Below are positions 1 through 5,676 of a stretch of 5,676 bases of DNA, piece after piece. Origin of the DNA: VGEM01 sp033764265 (GTDB taxonomy: Bacteria; Pseudomonadota; Alphaproteobacteria; Rhodospirillales; Rhodospirillaceae); NCBI GenBank assembly GCA_033764265.1, contig JANRJB010000445.1, positions 1 through 5,676 of the forward strand, read 5' to 3'. A program made the translations under genes and the position numbers. The first letter of the stretch is position 1; each line of letters starts with the position of its first letter. The notes beneath the pieces were generated by a model that was not told the origin of the DNA, ran no database searches, and saw nothing but the letters and a program-made list of their open reading frames with translations.

Positions 1-1
1 G

Positions 2-670
2 GACGCGCTGTTCACCGGCGAAAGCCCCAAGAACGTGCTCGGCGAGGTGCTGAGCCGGGCCGGCCTGAAGCAGCTGCGCATCGCCGAGACCGAGAAATAC
101 GCCCACGTCACATTCTTCCTGAACGGCGGCGTGGAGACCGAATTCCCCGGCGAGGCTCGCATCCTGGTGCCGAGCCCGAAGGTGGCGACCTACGACCTCA
201 AGCCCGAGATGTCGGCCGACGAAGTGACCGACCGGATCGTCGAGGTGATCGGCCAGAACGCCGCCGATGTGATCATCGTCAACTACGCCAACGGCGACAT
301 GGTCGGCCACACCGGCATCTTGAGCGCGGCGATCGCGGCCGCCGAGACCATCGACCGCTGCCTGGGCCGGCTGGAACAGGCCGTGACGACCGCCGGCGGC
401 ACGATGCTGATCTCGGCCGATCACGGCAACCTGGAAATGATGATCGACCCCGCGACCGGTGTCGCGCACACCCAGCACACCGTGGGCGTGGTGCCGGTGG
501 TGCTGGTCAATCCGCCGGCGCGCGTGGGCGCGCTGGCCGACGGCCGGCTGGCCGACCTGGCGCCGACGGCGCTGGATTTGCTGGGCGTGCTCAAGCCGGC
601 GGACATGACCGGGCGGTCGCTGCTCAAGCCCGCCGATGAAGCCCGCCGACCCCAGCGTGCCATTGCCTGA
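2..670 (+). CDS. gpmI: 2,3-bisphosphoglycerate-independent phosphoglycerate mutase, C-terminal part (5' end outside window)
   Basis: Cofactor-independent phosphoglycerate mutase interconverts 3- and 2-phosphoglycerate in cytoplasmic glycolysis and gluconeogenesis, using two Mn ions. The frame is open from base 2, before any start codon, so this is the last 222 residues of a protein that is usually about 510-550 residues long. Visible family motifs are AETEKYAHVTFF with its conserved Lys, LVPSPKVATYDLKPEMSA, the metal site NGDMVGHTG (Asp at 296-298, His at 308-310), the second metal site SADHGN (Asp-His at 419-424), and the later HTQHT that carries the last His ligand. All metal-site motifs expected in this part are intact. 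The C-terminal helix APTALDLLGVLKPADMTGRSLL is typical; a tail of about 14 residues follows and its coding overlaps the start of envC by 35 bases. Identification is firm; only the N-terminal part is unseen. Confidence 0.97.
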   Translation, partial: DALFTGESPKNVLGEVLSRAGLKQLRIAETEKYAHVTFFLNGGVETEFPGEARILVPSPKVATYDLKPEMSADEVTDRIVEVIGQNAADVIIVNYANGDMVGHTGILSAAIAAAETIDRCLGRLEQAVTTAGGTMLISADHGNLEMMIDPATGVAHTQHTVGVVPVVLVNPPARVGALADGRLADLAPTALDLLGVLKPADMTGRSLLKPADEARRPQRAIA

Positions 671-1985
671 CCGGATCGTCATCGCCGCGCTGCTCGTCGC
701 CGCGCTGGCGGCAGAGGCGGCTATCGCCCAAGACGGCGCCGCCGAAGCCGAGCGCCTGAAAACGATCGAACGCGAACTGCAACAGGGCGAGCGGGCGCGC
801 GAGAAGCTGTTCGATGACGAAGCCGCGGTCGCCCGCGAACTGGCGCGCATCGCCGCCGAGCGCATCGACATCGCCCGCGACATCCAAGATCAGGAGCATT
901 CCCTGACCGTGCTGGAGAACCGGCTGGCGGACCTGGAGGCACGCGCGGCGGCGTTGACAGACCGGCTGGGCTTGCGCGAGGAACAGATGGGTCGCGTGCT
1001 GATGGCGCTGCAGCGACTGGCCCTGCGCCCCGCCGACGCGCTGACGCTGTCGCCCTTGAAGCCCGACGAAGCGGTGCGCACCGCGGTGCTGCTGCGCGCC
1101 GCGGTGCCGGGTGTGCGCGAGTCAGCCGCGGTGCTGCAGAGCGAACTGGCCGAGTTGTACGAAGTGCGCGCGGCCATGTCTGCCCAGCGCGAGCAGGTGG
1201 CCGCCGGCGCCGCGGCGCTGCTCGAGCGGCGCATGCAGCTGGCCGCACTGGAGGAACAGCGCAAGGCCGAGCGCGAACGGCTGGCGGCCGCCGCAACCGA
1301 AACGACGCTGAAGGTGGAGCAGCTGGCGCGCGAGGCCGCCGACCTGCGCGAGCTGCTCGACAAGCTGACCGCCGAACGCAAGCGCCGCGAGGCCGAAGCC
1401 CAGCGGCTGGCCGAACAACGCCGGGCGAAAGAGGAGCAGCGCCGCCGGGCGGAGCGGGAGGCGGCGTCAACGGCCGCCGTGCCGGCGCCGACCGTTCCAC
1501 CCCCTGCGAACCCGCCCCCGCCCGAGGTGGCCCCCATGAACTTGGCCCCACTGGTGGCCGAATTGCGGCCGTTCAGCCAGGCCCGGGGTTCGATGCCCTT
1601 GCCGGCGGTAGGGACGGTCTCCGGACGCTACGGCGAGGCCGCCGCCAGCGACGCCGATGCCGGATTACGCACCAAGGGCATCACCATTCTGACCCGCGGC
1701 GCGGCCCAGGTGGTGGCGCCGTTCGACGGCATCGTCGCCTTCACCGGGCCGTTTCGCGGCTATGGCCTTCTCTTGATCATCGAACATAGCGAGGGATATC
1801 ATACCTTGCTTGCGGGCCTCGGCCGCATCGATTGCAGCGTCGGTCAGCGCGTCCTGGCCGGCGAACCGGTCGGCGCGATGGACGACGGCGAAAAACCGTC
1901 GCTGTACGTCGAGCTGCGCCGCGATGGCCAACCCGTGAACCCCCTGCCCTGGATGGCCGGACGAGCGGCCACCGCCAACCGATAA
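636..1985 (+). CDS. envC: EnvC-type murein hydrolase activator (coiled coil plus degenerate LytM/M23 domain)
   Basis: A 449-residue exported protein. Residues 1-31 look like a signal peptide (hydrophobic IVIAALLVAALAAEAAIA, likely cut at AIA-QD). Residues 34-118 and 160-275 are charged Glu/Arg/Ala/Leu coiled coil, 279-300 is a Pro-rich hinge, and 322-441 is a LytM fold. The LytM part resembles E. coli EnvC: RTKGITI, APFDGIVAFTGPFRGYGLLL, and PSLYVELRRDGQPVNPLPW near the end. By motif alignment the zinc ligands of active M23 peptidases are replaced: HxGID by T346/T350, the His of YAHL by G394, and HLHFE by S422/Y424. This fits the family role of a non-enzymatic periplasmic activator of septal N-acetylmuramoyl-L-alanine amidases. 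I chose ATG 636, inside the gpmI end; GTG 657 and TTG 663 also keep a signal peptide and no start has a clear Shine-Dalgarno, so translational coupling is likely. The target amidase is not in this window. Confidence 0.9.
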   Translation: MKPADPSVPLPDRIVIAALLVAALAAEAAIAQDGAAEAERLKTIERELQQGERAREKLFDDEAAVARELARIAAERIDIARDIQDQEHSLTVLENRLADLEARAAALTDRLGLREEQMGRVLMALQRLALRPADALTLSPLKPDEAVRTAVLLRAAVPGVRESAAVLQSELAELYEVRAAMSAQREQVAAGAAALLERRMQLAALEEQRKAERERLAAAATETTLKVEQLAREAADLRELLDKLTAERKRREAEAQRLAEQRRAKEEQRRRAEREAASTAAVPAPTVPPPANPPPPEVAPMNLAPLVAELRPFSQARGSMPLPAVGTVSGRYGEAAASDADAGLRTKGITILTRGAAQVVAPFDGIVAFTGPFRGYGLLLIIEHSEGYHTLLAGLGRIDCSVGQRVLAGEPVGAMDDGEKPSLYVELRRDGQPVNPLPWMAGRAATANR

Positions 1986-1995
1986 ACAAGAACGG

Positions 1996-3333
1996 ATGAC
2001 AAACGCCATGCGTGCTTCAAAGGGACTGTTGGCCGCCACCGCGATTTCCGCCGGCCTGTTGAGCTGGACGCTGGCGACACCGGTCGCGGCCGCGCCCGCC
2101 GAAGCGGCGACCGAGACAAAGTTCTCGGAAGACACCTACAAGTACCTGGCGTTGTTCGGCGACGTGTTCGAGCGCGTGCGACGCGACTACGTGGAAGACG
2201 TGTCCGACCAGGAACTGCTGGAGTCGGCCATCAACGGCATGCTGACGTCGTTGGATCCGCACTCGGGCTACCTGCCGGCCAAGAATTACGAGGACATGCA
2301 GGAACAGACCCGCGGCGAGTTCGGCGGGCTGGGCATCGAAGTGACCATGGAAGGCGGCTTCGTCAAGGTGGTGTCGCCGATCGACGACACGCCGGCGGCC
2401 AAGGCCGGCATCCAGCCCGGCGACTTCATCGTCGCCATCGAGGGCAAGCCGGTGCTGGGCCTGTCGCTGAACGATGCGGTCGAAAAGATGCGCGGTCCGA
2501 TCGACACCGAGATCGCCATCACGGTGCGCCGCCAGGGCGTCGATCCGTTCGACGTGAAGCTGAAGCGCGCCGTGATCAAGGTGCAGTCGGTGCGCAGCCG
2601 CGTCGAAGGCGATGTCGGCTACGTGCGCGTGACCTCGTTCAACGAACAGACGCAGGCCGGCCTGGACGAAGCGGTCAAGACCATCAAGGGCCAACTGGGC
2701 GACAAGCTGAAGGGCTACGTGCTCGATCTGCGCAACAACCCGGGCGGCCTGCTGGATCAGGCGGTTTCAGTGGCCGACAGCTTCCTCGAGCGCGGCGAGA
2801 TCGTCTCGACCCGCACGCGCCGGATCGAGGAAACCCAGCGCTTCAACGCCCGGCCCGGCGACCTGGCCAACGGAAAACCCATCGTGGTCTTGATCAACGA
2901 CGGTTCGGCCTCGGCGTCGGAAATCGTCGCCGGCGCCTTGCAGGATCATGGCCGCGCCGTGGTGCTGGGCACCAAGAGCTTCGGCAAGGGCTCGGTTCAG
3001 ACCATCGTGCCGCTCGGCAGCCGCAACGAAAGCGCCATGCGCCTGACCACCGCGCGCTACTACACCCCGAGCGGCAAGTCGATCCAGGCCACCGGCATCG
3101 AGCCTGACATTGAAGTGCGCCCAGCCAACGTCGAACGCGCCGTGCAGCCGTCGTTGCGCCGCGCCGAGGCCGACCTGCCCGGCGCGTTGTCGAACGACAC
3201 CAGCGACGACGCGCCGGCGGCCGACGCGGCCGGCGCGCCACGGGCCACCGACGACACCCAGGACTATCAGCTCGCGCGCGCCATCGACCTCTTGCAGGGC
3301 ATCGCCATCTACCAGCGGTCGAGCCTGAACTAG
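1996..3333 (+). CDS. ctpA: C-terminal processing peptidase CtpA (S41 family, PDZ-containing Ser-Lys protease)
   Basis: A 445-residue exported S41 protease that cleaves or processes periplasmic proteins at their C-termini. Residues 1 to about 32-37 form a signal peptide (hydrophobic LLAATAISAGLLSWTLATPVAAA). An N-terminal helical part with LDPHSGYL (86-93) leads into a PDZ domain at about 102-182, with GGLGIEV (110-116) as the likely peptide-binding loop. The protease core covers about 190-375: GYVLDLRNNPGGLL, then GSASASEI with nucleophile S306, and TKSFGKGSVQ with general base K331 and Q335. The Ser-to-Lys spacing of 25 and Lys-to-Gln of 4 match the known S41 triad, so it should be active. 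After YYTPSGKSIQATGIEPDI comes an Asp/Ala-rich stretch (about 395-420) and the conserved ending DYQLARAIDLL. It starts 10 bases after envC, so co-transcription is likely. ATG 2008 (MRASKG) is an equally plausible start; neither has a strong Shine-Dalgarno. Confidence 0.95.
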   Translation: MTNAMRASKGLLAATAISAGLLSWTLATPVAAAPAEAATETKFSEDTYKYLALFGDVFERVRRDYVEDVSDQELLESAINGMLTSLDPHSGYLPAKNYEDMQEQTRGEFGGLGIEVTMEGGFVKVVSPIDDTPAAKAGIQPGDFIVAIEGKPVLGLSLNDAVEKMRGPIDTEIAITVRRQGVDPFDVKLKRAVIKVQSVRSRVEGDVGYVRVTSFNEQTQAGLDEAVKTIKGQLGDKLKGYVLDLRNNPGGLLDQAVSVADSFLERGEIVSTRTRRIEETQRFNARPGDLANGKPIVVLINDGSASASEIVAGALQDHGRAVVLGTKSFGKGSVQTIVPLGSRNESAMRLTTARYYTPSGKSIQATGIEPDIEVRPANVERAVQPSLRRAEADLPGALSNDTSDDAPAADAAGAPRATDDTQDYQLARAIDLLQGIAIYQRSSLN

Positions 3334-3341
3334 AGAAGCGG

Positions 3342-3369
3342 CCCGGCTTAAGGCCCCGGCTTAAGGCCC
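3342..3369 (+). repeat. 13-base-period tandem repeat downstream of ctpA
   Basis: The 15-mer CCCGGCTTAAGGCCC occurs at 3342-3356 and again at 3355-3369, sharing two bases, which gives a perfect 13-base period. A shortened third echo, CCTGTTAAGC, follows at 3368-3377. Each unit holds the palindrome CTTAAG, so the two units can pair as a 6-bp stem around a 7-base loop, though the flanks clash. It begins 8 bases after the ctpA stop codon. There is no T-run, so it is not a standard intrinsic terminator. It could be an operator, an mRNA structure or simple slippage; I cannot tell which. Confidence 0.7.
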
Positions 3370-3382
3370 TGTTAAGCGGCGG

Positions 3383-3414
3383 GCGGCTACAACACGGTCG
3401 GGGTGGTGTGCCGC
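3383..3414 (+). other. Imperfect stem-loop in the ctpA-yibQ intergenic region
   Basis: GCGGC (3383-3387) pairs with GCCGC (3410-3414), ACA (3389-3391) with TGT (3407-3409), and CAC (3393-3395) with GTG (3403-3405). That is 11 base pairs with one bulged T (3388), one A/G mismatch (3392/3406) and a 7-base loop. The pairing is read directly from the sequence; that it folds in RNA is inference. No T-run follows, so Rho-independent termination is not supported. It could stabilise the ctpA 3' end, act as a partial attenuator ahead of the next gene, or be chance in GC-rich DNA. Confidence 0.35.
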
Positions 3415-3441
3415 GCATGCCGCCGACGCCGTTGTCCGCGC

Positions 3442-3445
3442 AGGA
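3442..3445 (+). promoter_or_regulatory. Ribosome binding site of the divergent deacetylase gene
   Basis: AGGA lies 6 bases before ATG 3452. It is the clearest Shine-Dalgarno in the window and it decides the start at 3452 over the internal ATG at 3629 (residue 60), which would begin right at the membrane segment. A good site of its own fits a gene not translationally coupled to ctpA, which ends 118 bases upstream. Confidence 0.6.
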
Positions 3446-3451
3446 TGTGCC

Positions 3452-5068
3452 ATGGCCCTTTCGCTGCCGCCGATCGTCGAGAAACTGAAAGCCGCCGCGA
3501 CCCAGGGCGCCGCCAAGGCCTGGGCGCCGGTCGCGGCCCTGGCCGCCAAAGTGCGGGGCCGGGACCAGCAGCCGCGCGACCCCTTCAGCGGTGAGGACCT
3601 GTTCGACGGCGAACCGCGCGAAAGCAACATGGGCCCGAAGATCGCCCTGGCCACCAGCGGCGTGTTGCTGATCGCGCTGGTCGGCCTGGTGGCGACCGTG
3701 ATGATGTCGGGCGGGGAAGCGCCGCAGCCGGTGCTCGGCTCGCTCGCCGAGTTGCAAGTGGAAGAAGAACCTTCGGCCGAGGCCGCTGCCGCCACGGCGG
3801 CGACCGACCGTTCGCCCGAGCGGCGGCCGTGGCTGACCGGGTCGACCGAGACCAGCGGCGGCGAACGGTTGTTGGGCGTGGACAGTGCCGCCCCGAAACC
3901 CGCTGCGCCGGTGATGACACCGCCGCCGGCACCTGCACCCGTAGTGGCCGAAGCCGCGCCGCTGCCCAAGGCCGAACCCAAACCTGATCCCAAGTCCGGC
4001 GCCAAGCCAGCAGCCGCGCCGCAGTCCACCAGCGACCTTCTGGCGATGGTCAAGGCCGGCGCCGAACCGGCTGCGCCCGCACCGCCCGCCATCAGCGAAA
4101 CCACCACGAGCGAACCGGCCAAGAGCGAACCGGCCAAGACGGGGCGCGAAAAGTCTGAACCCGCGCAAGCCGACGTCGTCGCATCAGTCGCCGCGCCTGC
4201 GGGTCCGACCTTGGCGCCGCCGGGCGTCGCGCCGGGCGCACCGGTGCGGTTCGATCTGCCCGATGACCCCGATACCGCCCCGACCACCGTCGGCGGCCGA
4301 CCGCGCCTGTCGGAACCGCGCATGCCGCCGACCGACCGGGCCGCCGTCACCGCGCCGCCGCCGCGCTTCGCCGCGCTGTCGACGGTCGTGTCGGACGCCG
4401 CGCCGACGGCCGGCGCCGCGGCCAAAGTGGCGGTGATCGTGGAGGGCCTGGGGTTGAACCAGGCCGCGACCGAGGCCGCGATCCAGAAACTGCCGTCAAG
4501 CGTGACGCTGAGTTTCAGCCCCTACGCGCGCAACCTGAAGTCCTGGCTGCAAAAGGCCAAGGCCGACGGCCACGACGTGCTGATTGAAGTGCCGATGGAG
4601 AGCAAGGCGTTCCCGGCCGAGGACCCCGGCCCGCTCGGCCTGTTGACGCAGCTGGACGCCGCCGACAACGCGCAGCGCCTTAAGGCGATCCTGGACGCGG
4701 CCGAAGGCGCGGTCGGCGTCTACGACCCCACCGGCAGCAAGTTCCGCGAATCCGAGCCGCACATCGACCCGGTGTTCGCCACGTTGAAAGAGCGCAACCT
4801 GTTTTACGTCCAGGGCCGGCCCGGCGTGCGCGTCGGCGAGCCCGAGGTGCCGACCGCGACCGCCGATGTGGTGGTCGACGAGCGGCCGTTCCGCGCGGCG
4901 CTCGATGCCCGCTTCGACTACGCCGAGACACTGGCCAAGTACCAGGGCAGCGCTGTCGCCGTGGTATCGGCCAAGCCGGTCAGCTTCGAACGCTTGGCCC
5001 TGTGGGTCGAGCAGCTGCCGAAAAAAGGCGTGGCGCTGGCCCCGGTCAGCCAAATCCTCATTCGCTAG
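3452..5068 (+). CDS. Membrane-anchored divergent polysaccharide deacetylase family protein (YibQ/DUF610-like)
   Basis: A 538-residue protein in three parts. Residues 1-62 are a short, probably cytoplasmic segment. Residues 63-85 (KIALATSGVLLIALVGLV and following) form one transmembrane helix. Residues 86-322 are a low-complexity Pro/Ala/Glu/Lys linker that likely spans the periplasm. Residues 323-538 are the divergent polysaccharide deacetylase domain, recognised by LPSSVTLSFSPYA, GHDVLIEVPME, DPGPLGLL, VGVYDPTGSKF and the ending KKGVALAPVSQILIR. From my memory of the family consensus, the metal-binding IIDD is here VIVEG (E331-G332), the NHMG His is P426, and the FLDS Asp is Q454, while H374 and D476 remain; classical deacetylase activity is therefore doubtful. 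E. coli yibQ also lies beside envC, and its biochemical role is not established to my knowledge. Family assignment is good; function is unknown. Confidence 0.88.
   Translation: MALSLPPIVEKLKAAATQGAAKAWAPVAALAAKVRGRDQQPRDPFSGEDLFDGEPRESNMGPKIALATSGVLLIALVGLVATVMMSGGEAPQPVLGSLAELQVEEEPSAEAAAATAATDRSPERRPWLTGSTETSGGERLLGVDSAAPKPAAPVMTPPPAPAPVVAEAAPLPKAEPKPDPKSGAKPAAAPQSTSDLLAMVKAGAEPAAPAPPAISETTTSEPAKSEPAKTGREKSEPAQADVVASVAAPAGPTLAPPGVAPGAPVRFDLPDDPDTAPTTVGGRPRLSEPRMPPTDRAAVTAPPPRFAALSTVVSDAAPTAGAAAKVAVIVEGLGLNQAATEAAIQKLPSSVTLSFSPYARNLKSWLQKAKADGHDVLIEVPMESKAFPAEDPGPLGLLTQLDAADNAQRLKAILDAAEGAVGVYDPTGSKFRESEPHIDPVFATLKERNLFYVQGRPGVRVGEPEVPTATADVVVDERPFRAALDARFDYAETLAKYQGSAVAVVSAKPVSFERLALWVEQLPKKGVALAPVSQILIR
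4108..4139 (+). repeat. 15-base tandem repeat coding SEPAK twice in the linker
   Basis: The unit GAGCGAACCGGCCAA occurs at 4108-4122 and 4123-4137 with no mismatch, followed by two bases of a third copy. It codes SEPAKSEPAK in the flexible linker, and a diverged third copy (KSEPAQ) follows shortly. Because the unit is a multiple of three, changes in copy number would only alter linker length. Confidence 0.85.
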
Positions 5069-5077
5069 TTCCCCATC

Positions 5078-5676
5078 ATGTCGAAATCGACGGCGCACGC
5101 CCGCCTGCCCTATCGGCGCGGGGTGGGCATCGCGCTGATCAACCGCAAGGGCCAGGTGTTCGTGGCCGAGCGGCGCGACACGCCGGGCGCCTGGCAGATG
5201 CCGCAGGGCGGCATCGACGCCGGCGAGCGGCCGCGCGCCGCGGCCCGGCGCGAACTGGCCGAGGAAACCGGCATCGCCGACGCCGAGATCATCGCCGCGA
5301 CCAAGGGCTGGCTGCGCTACGACCTGCCCGAGGCGCTGATCGGCAAAGTGTGGGGCGGCAAATACCGGGGCCAGACGCAGAAATGGTACCTGATGCGCTT
5401 TACCGGCCGCACCGCCGACATCGACCTGGCCGCCCACCACCCGGAATTCACGCGCTGGAAGTGGATCGCGTTCAACCGGCTGCCGAAGGTGATCGTCGGC
5501 TTCAAGACGGCGATCTACGAACAGGTGGTGAAGGAATTCGCCGATCAGGTCGCGGCCATCGCGGCCGGCCGCGACGATGCACCGTCACGGCCGGCTTCAG
5601 CGAGGCGAAACGCGCGAACGGCTACTCGCGCGGCGTCTCCGCGACGTTCTGGCGCGCCTGGGCGGCGGCCAGCTTG
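5078..5676 (+). CDS. rppH: RNA pyrophosphohydrolase RppH (Nudix hydrolase); no in-frame stop before window end
   Basis: RppH removes pyrophosphate from the 5' end of mRNA in the cytoplasm, which opens transcripts to RNase E-type decay. From ATG 5078 the protein shows the RppH signature WQMPQGGID (39-47), a complete Nudix box G44-x5-E50-x7-R58-E59-L60-x-E62-E63-x-G65-I66, then KGWLRYDLP and QTQKWYLMRF, and the helix FKTAIYEQVVKEF. Catalytic Glu residues are intact. The family is usually about 155-175 residues long, so the domain should end near 5560-5585, yet the frame stays open to the window edge (199 codons). Beyond about 5576 third-position GC falls and an Arg/Ala/Pro-rich tail appears, so the true end is unresolved. 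No clear Shine-Dalgarno precedes ATG 5078, 9 bases after the previous stop and in the same frame; it is the first start after that stop. Confidence 0.93.
   Translation, partial: MSKSTAHARLPYRRGVGIALINRKGQVFVAERRDTPGAWQMPQGGIDAGERPRAAARRELAEETGIADAEIIAATKGWLRYDLPEALIGKVWGGKYRGQTQKWYLMRFTGRTADIDLAAHHPEFTRWKWIAFNRLPKVIVGFKTAIYEQVVKEFADQVAAIAAGRDDAPSRPASARRNARTATRAASPRRSGAPGRRPA
5622..5676 (-). CDS. Possible 3' end of a convergent gene, product not identifiable
   Basis: Read on the minus strand from the window edge, 17 sense codons end in TAG (5624-5622), giving KLAAAQARQNVAETPRE. All 17 codons end in G or C, as in the real genes here, while the same bases in the rppH frame do not. This suggests a gene converging on rppH with an Ala/Gln-rich helical C-terminus. 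The epsilon subunit of ATP synthase (atpC) is one candidate, because from memory it often neighbours rppH in alphaproteobacteria and ends in such a helix, but 17 residues cannot prove it. Against it, the same third-position bias runs on past the TAG to about 5580, so it could be chance. Confidence 0.35.
   Translation of the reverse strand, partial: KLAAAQARQNVAETPRE

Noticed and set aside
2017..2694. 225-codon minus-strand open frame opposite ctpA
   Set aside because: The His/Leu/Arg/Asp-rich translation is the usual shadow of a GC-rich gene; the + strand carries the signal peptide and PDZ region of CtpA.
3342..3377. CTTAAG repeats as an intrinsic terminator for ctpA
   Set aside because: Stem pairing is short with mismatched flanks and no T-run follows on either strand.
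3388..3393. TACAAC as a possible -10 promoter element before the deacetylase gene
   Set aside because: No reasonable -35 element lies about 17 bases upstream (3365-3370 is GC-rich), and the bases fall within the predicted stem-loop.
3403..3594. Small + strand open frame spanning the intergenic gap into the deacetylase gene
   Set aside because: The Arg/Pro-rich translation has poor codon use and overlaps the better-supported start at 3452, which has a ribosome binding site.
2894..4168. 424-codon open frame on the minus strand across ctpA and the deacetylase gene
   Set aside because: It lies antisense to two well-supported genes, its Gly/Arg/Ala-rich translation has no recognisable domain, and GC-rich coding DNA readily produces such open frames.
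3361..4425. 354-codon minus-strand open frame covering the gap and the linker
   Set aside because: Low-complexity Ala/Gly/Ser translation, a mirror of the Pro/Ala linker codons on the other strand; no family motif.
3629..5068. Shorter start of the deacetylase gene at ATG 3629 (residue 60)
   Set aside because: It lacks a ribosome binding site, while the upstream 59 codons have gene-like third positions and the ATG at 3452 has AGGA at good spacing.
4496..5440. 314-codon minus-strand open frame under the deacetylase domain and rppH
   Set aside because: It crosses two genes with clear protein motifs on the + strand and has no signature of its own.

Overview
This GC-rich window (third codon positions almost always G or C) reads as core chromosome of an alphaproteobacterium, possibly Rhodospirillales-like. 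The evidence is protein style and gene order: a cofactor-independent phosphoglycerate mutase, an EnvC-type murein hydrolase activator, a CtpA-type S41 protease, a divergent polysaccharide deacetylase (YibQ/DUF610 family) and the RNA pyrophosphohydrolase RppH, all on the + strand and tightly packed. The taxon is inferred from sequence character only; no search was run.

Layout. 2-670: 3' part of gpmI. 636-1985: envC, starting inside the end of gpmI (35-base overlap). 1996-3333: ctpA, 10 bases after envC. 3334-3451: the only sizeable gap, with a 13-base-period tandem repeat and an imperfect stem-loop. 3452-5068: membrane-anchored divergent deacetylase with a good ribosome binding site. 5078-5676: rppH, 9 bases further on and in the same frame; it has no stop before the window ends. 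The last 55 bases may hold the 3' end of a convergent minus-strand gene.

How the genes may work together. EnvC (amidase activation at the septum), CtpA (periplasmic processing protease) and the YibQ-like protein (periplasmic domain on a long flexible linker) are all envelope proteins. E. coli also keeps gpmM-envC-yibQ adjacent; here ctpA lies between envC and yibQ. gpmI and rppH are cytoplasmic and appear to be conserved neighbours rather than functional partners. Overlap or tight spacing suggests gpmI-envC-ctpA is one transcript; the 118-base gap leaves open whether yibQ-rppH is a continuation or a second unit.

I found no mobile element, CRISPR array, tRNA, rRNA or defence cassette. The points worth a second look are the apparent loss of metal ligands in both the EnvC LytM domain and the deacetylase domain, the structured ctpA-yibQ gap, and the unresolved 3' end of rppH.
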